Below are positions 12,878 to 13,930 of a DNA stretch of 13,930 bases, piece after piece (position 1 is the first letter of the stretch; each line of letters opens with the position of its first letter). The translations under genes were made by a program, and so were the position numbers. The stretch covers positions 1-13,930 of the forward strand of contig CAZDET010000097.1 in assembly GCA_964504335.1 (NCBI GenBank). Reading direction: 5' to 3'. The notes beneath the pieces were generated by a model that worked only from the letters and a program-made list of their open reading frames with translations, did not search any database and was not told where the DNA came from. The DNA comes from CAZDET01 sp964504335. Its GTDB lineage: Bacteria > Bacteroidota > Bacteroidia > Chitinophagales > Saprospiraceae.

Positions 12878-13930
12878 TTACAAGCCACCGCTGCGCATTT
12901 CATCCAGTAGGGCCGGCAGGCGAGCGTATTGCACCCGGAGTTCTGTGTACAGGTTGGTCCATTCCCGTGCCCGGTTTTGCTGCTGCAACAGGGCTTTGGC
13001 CCGTAGCAGGTAGTTGGTAGCCACGGCGTATTCCGTTCGGTTGCGGTGGTCAATCCTGTGGTGGGCCTGCTCCAGGTAGTAGGCAAGCACCCGGTCGGGG
13101 AAGACGGATTCGGTGGCGCGGGCTACTTCCTCCTTAAGGGAATTTGGTTGCCGGCCATACATTGCCGGGGAGGCACCTTCCACCAGCTCCCAGGCATCTT
13201 CCCAGGAACCTTCGTGCAGGAGGATGTGGATGAGCGCCCTCAGGCGACCGGGGCCGCGATCTTCGAGCAACTCCCGGCGGAGTTCCGTTCGTAAGGATTC
13301 CCAGATTTGCGGATTTTCCGACAATTCCCGGAGTTGGAGGTAAATTTCCAGGCTGGGCAGGTACTCCCAAAGCCGGCGGGCAATCCGGAAAGCGGCCCGG
13401 CGGTCCCCGCTGCGCTCCAGCCGAGGCAGCAACCACTGAAGCACGTCGGGCTGCTGGGTCGCACTTTCCATCGAATGCACCAATTGCAAGGCTTCTGCCG
13501 GGTAGCCGGCCCGTTCTAGCCACCGGCCGATTTCGAACCGCAAATTACCGGTGGGTCGAAGGTCCTCGGCCAACACTTCCAGAGCTTCTTCAACGCGTTG
13601 CTGATCTACGAGGTGGTAAAATAAATCGAGGTAGGCCCCGGCAGCACGCAGGAGGGATTCGATTTCTGCGGGCGTGGCAAATTGCTGTTCGAGTTGAAGC
13701 AGTAAATTGCTCCAAGACGACTTGTACCAGTTGCTACTCTCCAAGTCCTGGTACGGATTGGCCGACAATCGTTCTCTAATTTTGTCCTTGAATGCGGCGC
13801 GTTCCGCATCCGTCAGTTGGGTGAATAACTCCTCCGGGACATCGTCCATCAGACCGTATCCGCCCAGTTCAAACTCCCAATCGAATGCTTCGAAGAGCAC
13901 GTCAATAATGGCCGATCGCTGCCCACTATC
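12878..13930 (-). CDS. SWIM zinc-finger family protein, C-terminal helical part (5' end outside window)
   Basis: The frame is open from the window edge (351 codons) and the GTG at 13900 is not needed as a start. The visible part is wholly helical and TPR/HEAT-like: FEAFDWEFELGGYGLMDDVP near the beginning, then repeated helix pairs such as AYLDLFYHLVDQQRVEEALEVL, EIGRWLERAGYPAEALQLVH and FRIARRLWEYLPSLEIYLQL. It ends AVATNYLLRAKALLQQQNR...WTNLYTELRVQYARLPALLDEM. The closing pattern (A-x-x-Y-L-x-R-x-K-x-L...W...L-R-x-x-Y-x-R-x-P-A-L-x-x-E) matches bacterial proteins that carry an N-terminal SWIM zinc finger followed by a long helical region. The SWIM motif C-x-C-x(n)-C-x-H is outside the window and cannot be confirmed. 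Function unknown. Convergent with the tRNA. Confidence 0.6.
   Translation of the reverse strand, partial: DSGQRSAIIDVLFEAFDWEFELGGYGLMDDVPEELFTQLTDAERAAFKDKIRERLSANPYQDLESSNWYKSSWSNLLLQLEQQFATPAEIESLLRAAGAYLDLFYHLVDQQRVEEALEVLAEDLRPTGNLRFEIGRWLERAGYPAEALQLVHSMESATQQPDVLQWLLPRLERSGDRRAAFRIARRLWEYLPSLEIYLQLRELSENPQIWESLRTELRRELLEDRGPGRLRALIHILLHEGSWEDAWELVEGASPAMYGRQPNSLKEEVARATESVFPDRVLAYYLEQAHHRIDHRNRTEYAVATNYLLRAKALLQQQNRAREWTNLYTELRVQYARLPALLDEMRSGGL

Overview
The window looks like a contig from a Bacteroidota genome, most likely Saprospirales/Lewinella-like and probably metagenome-assembled. Evidence: a Bacteroidota-type promoter (TTG, 20 nt, TATCTTTG) in front of a tRNA-Arg(CCG) gene, small outer-membrane beta-barrel genes with MKK-type signal peptides, Crp/Fnr, sulfatase and DJ-1/PfpI remnants, and intergenic low-complexity repeats built from CACATT/CACATC-like words. 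The order-level placement is inference from general character.

Left part (1-3440, mostly + strand): the C-terminal tail of a sterol desaturase/fatty acid hydroxylase (ends at 166), a DinB-fold lipoprotein (334-903), a secreted DUF3047 protein (1075-1737) and an ST7-like TPR protein (2105-3208). The spacers after the last two genes carry copies of a dispersed repeat family.

Middle part (3441-6980, minus strand, visibly AT-richer): a region of decay. It holds a truncated SRPBCC fragment, two intact small outer-membrane barrel genes (3806-4366 and 4669-5319), the C-terminal piece of an arylsulfatase, a frameshifted piece of a DJ-1/PfpI protein, one intact exported helical protein (5981-6472) with a striking palindrome at its start, and the last 38 codons of a Crp/Fnr regulator. 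A 100-N scaffold gap (6697-6796) is flanked by an exact 55-nt duplication that is almost certainly an assembly overlap.

Right part (6981-12448, minus strand, GC-rich): a compact five-gene operon for a surface or secreted glycan. In transcription order it encodes an FkbM methyltransferase, an alpha/alpha-toroid protein of the terpene-cyclase/prenyltransferase fold, a GT2 glycosyltransferase, a Wzx-like flippase and a second GT2 glycosyltransferase. Genes overlap or lie 10-16 nt apart. A perfect 18-bp palindrome sits about 80 bp upstream of the first gene. Two glycosyltransferases plus a flippase fit assembly and export of a lipid-linked oligosaccharide. FkbM would add an O-methyl group, and the toroid protein is the unexplained member.

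Right edge (12449-13930): the tRNA-Arg gene on the + strand with promoter and encoded CCA. A strong hairpin lies between it and a convergent gene that runs off the window and resembles the C-terminal helical half of SWIM zinc-finger proteins. I see no CRISPR array, intact transposase or recognisable defence system.
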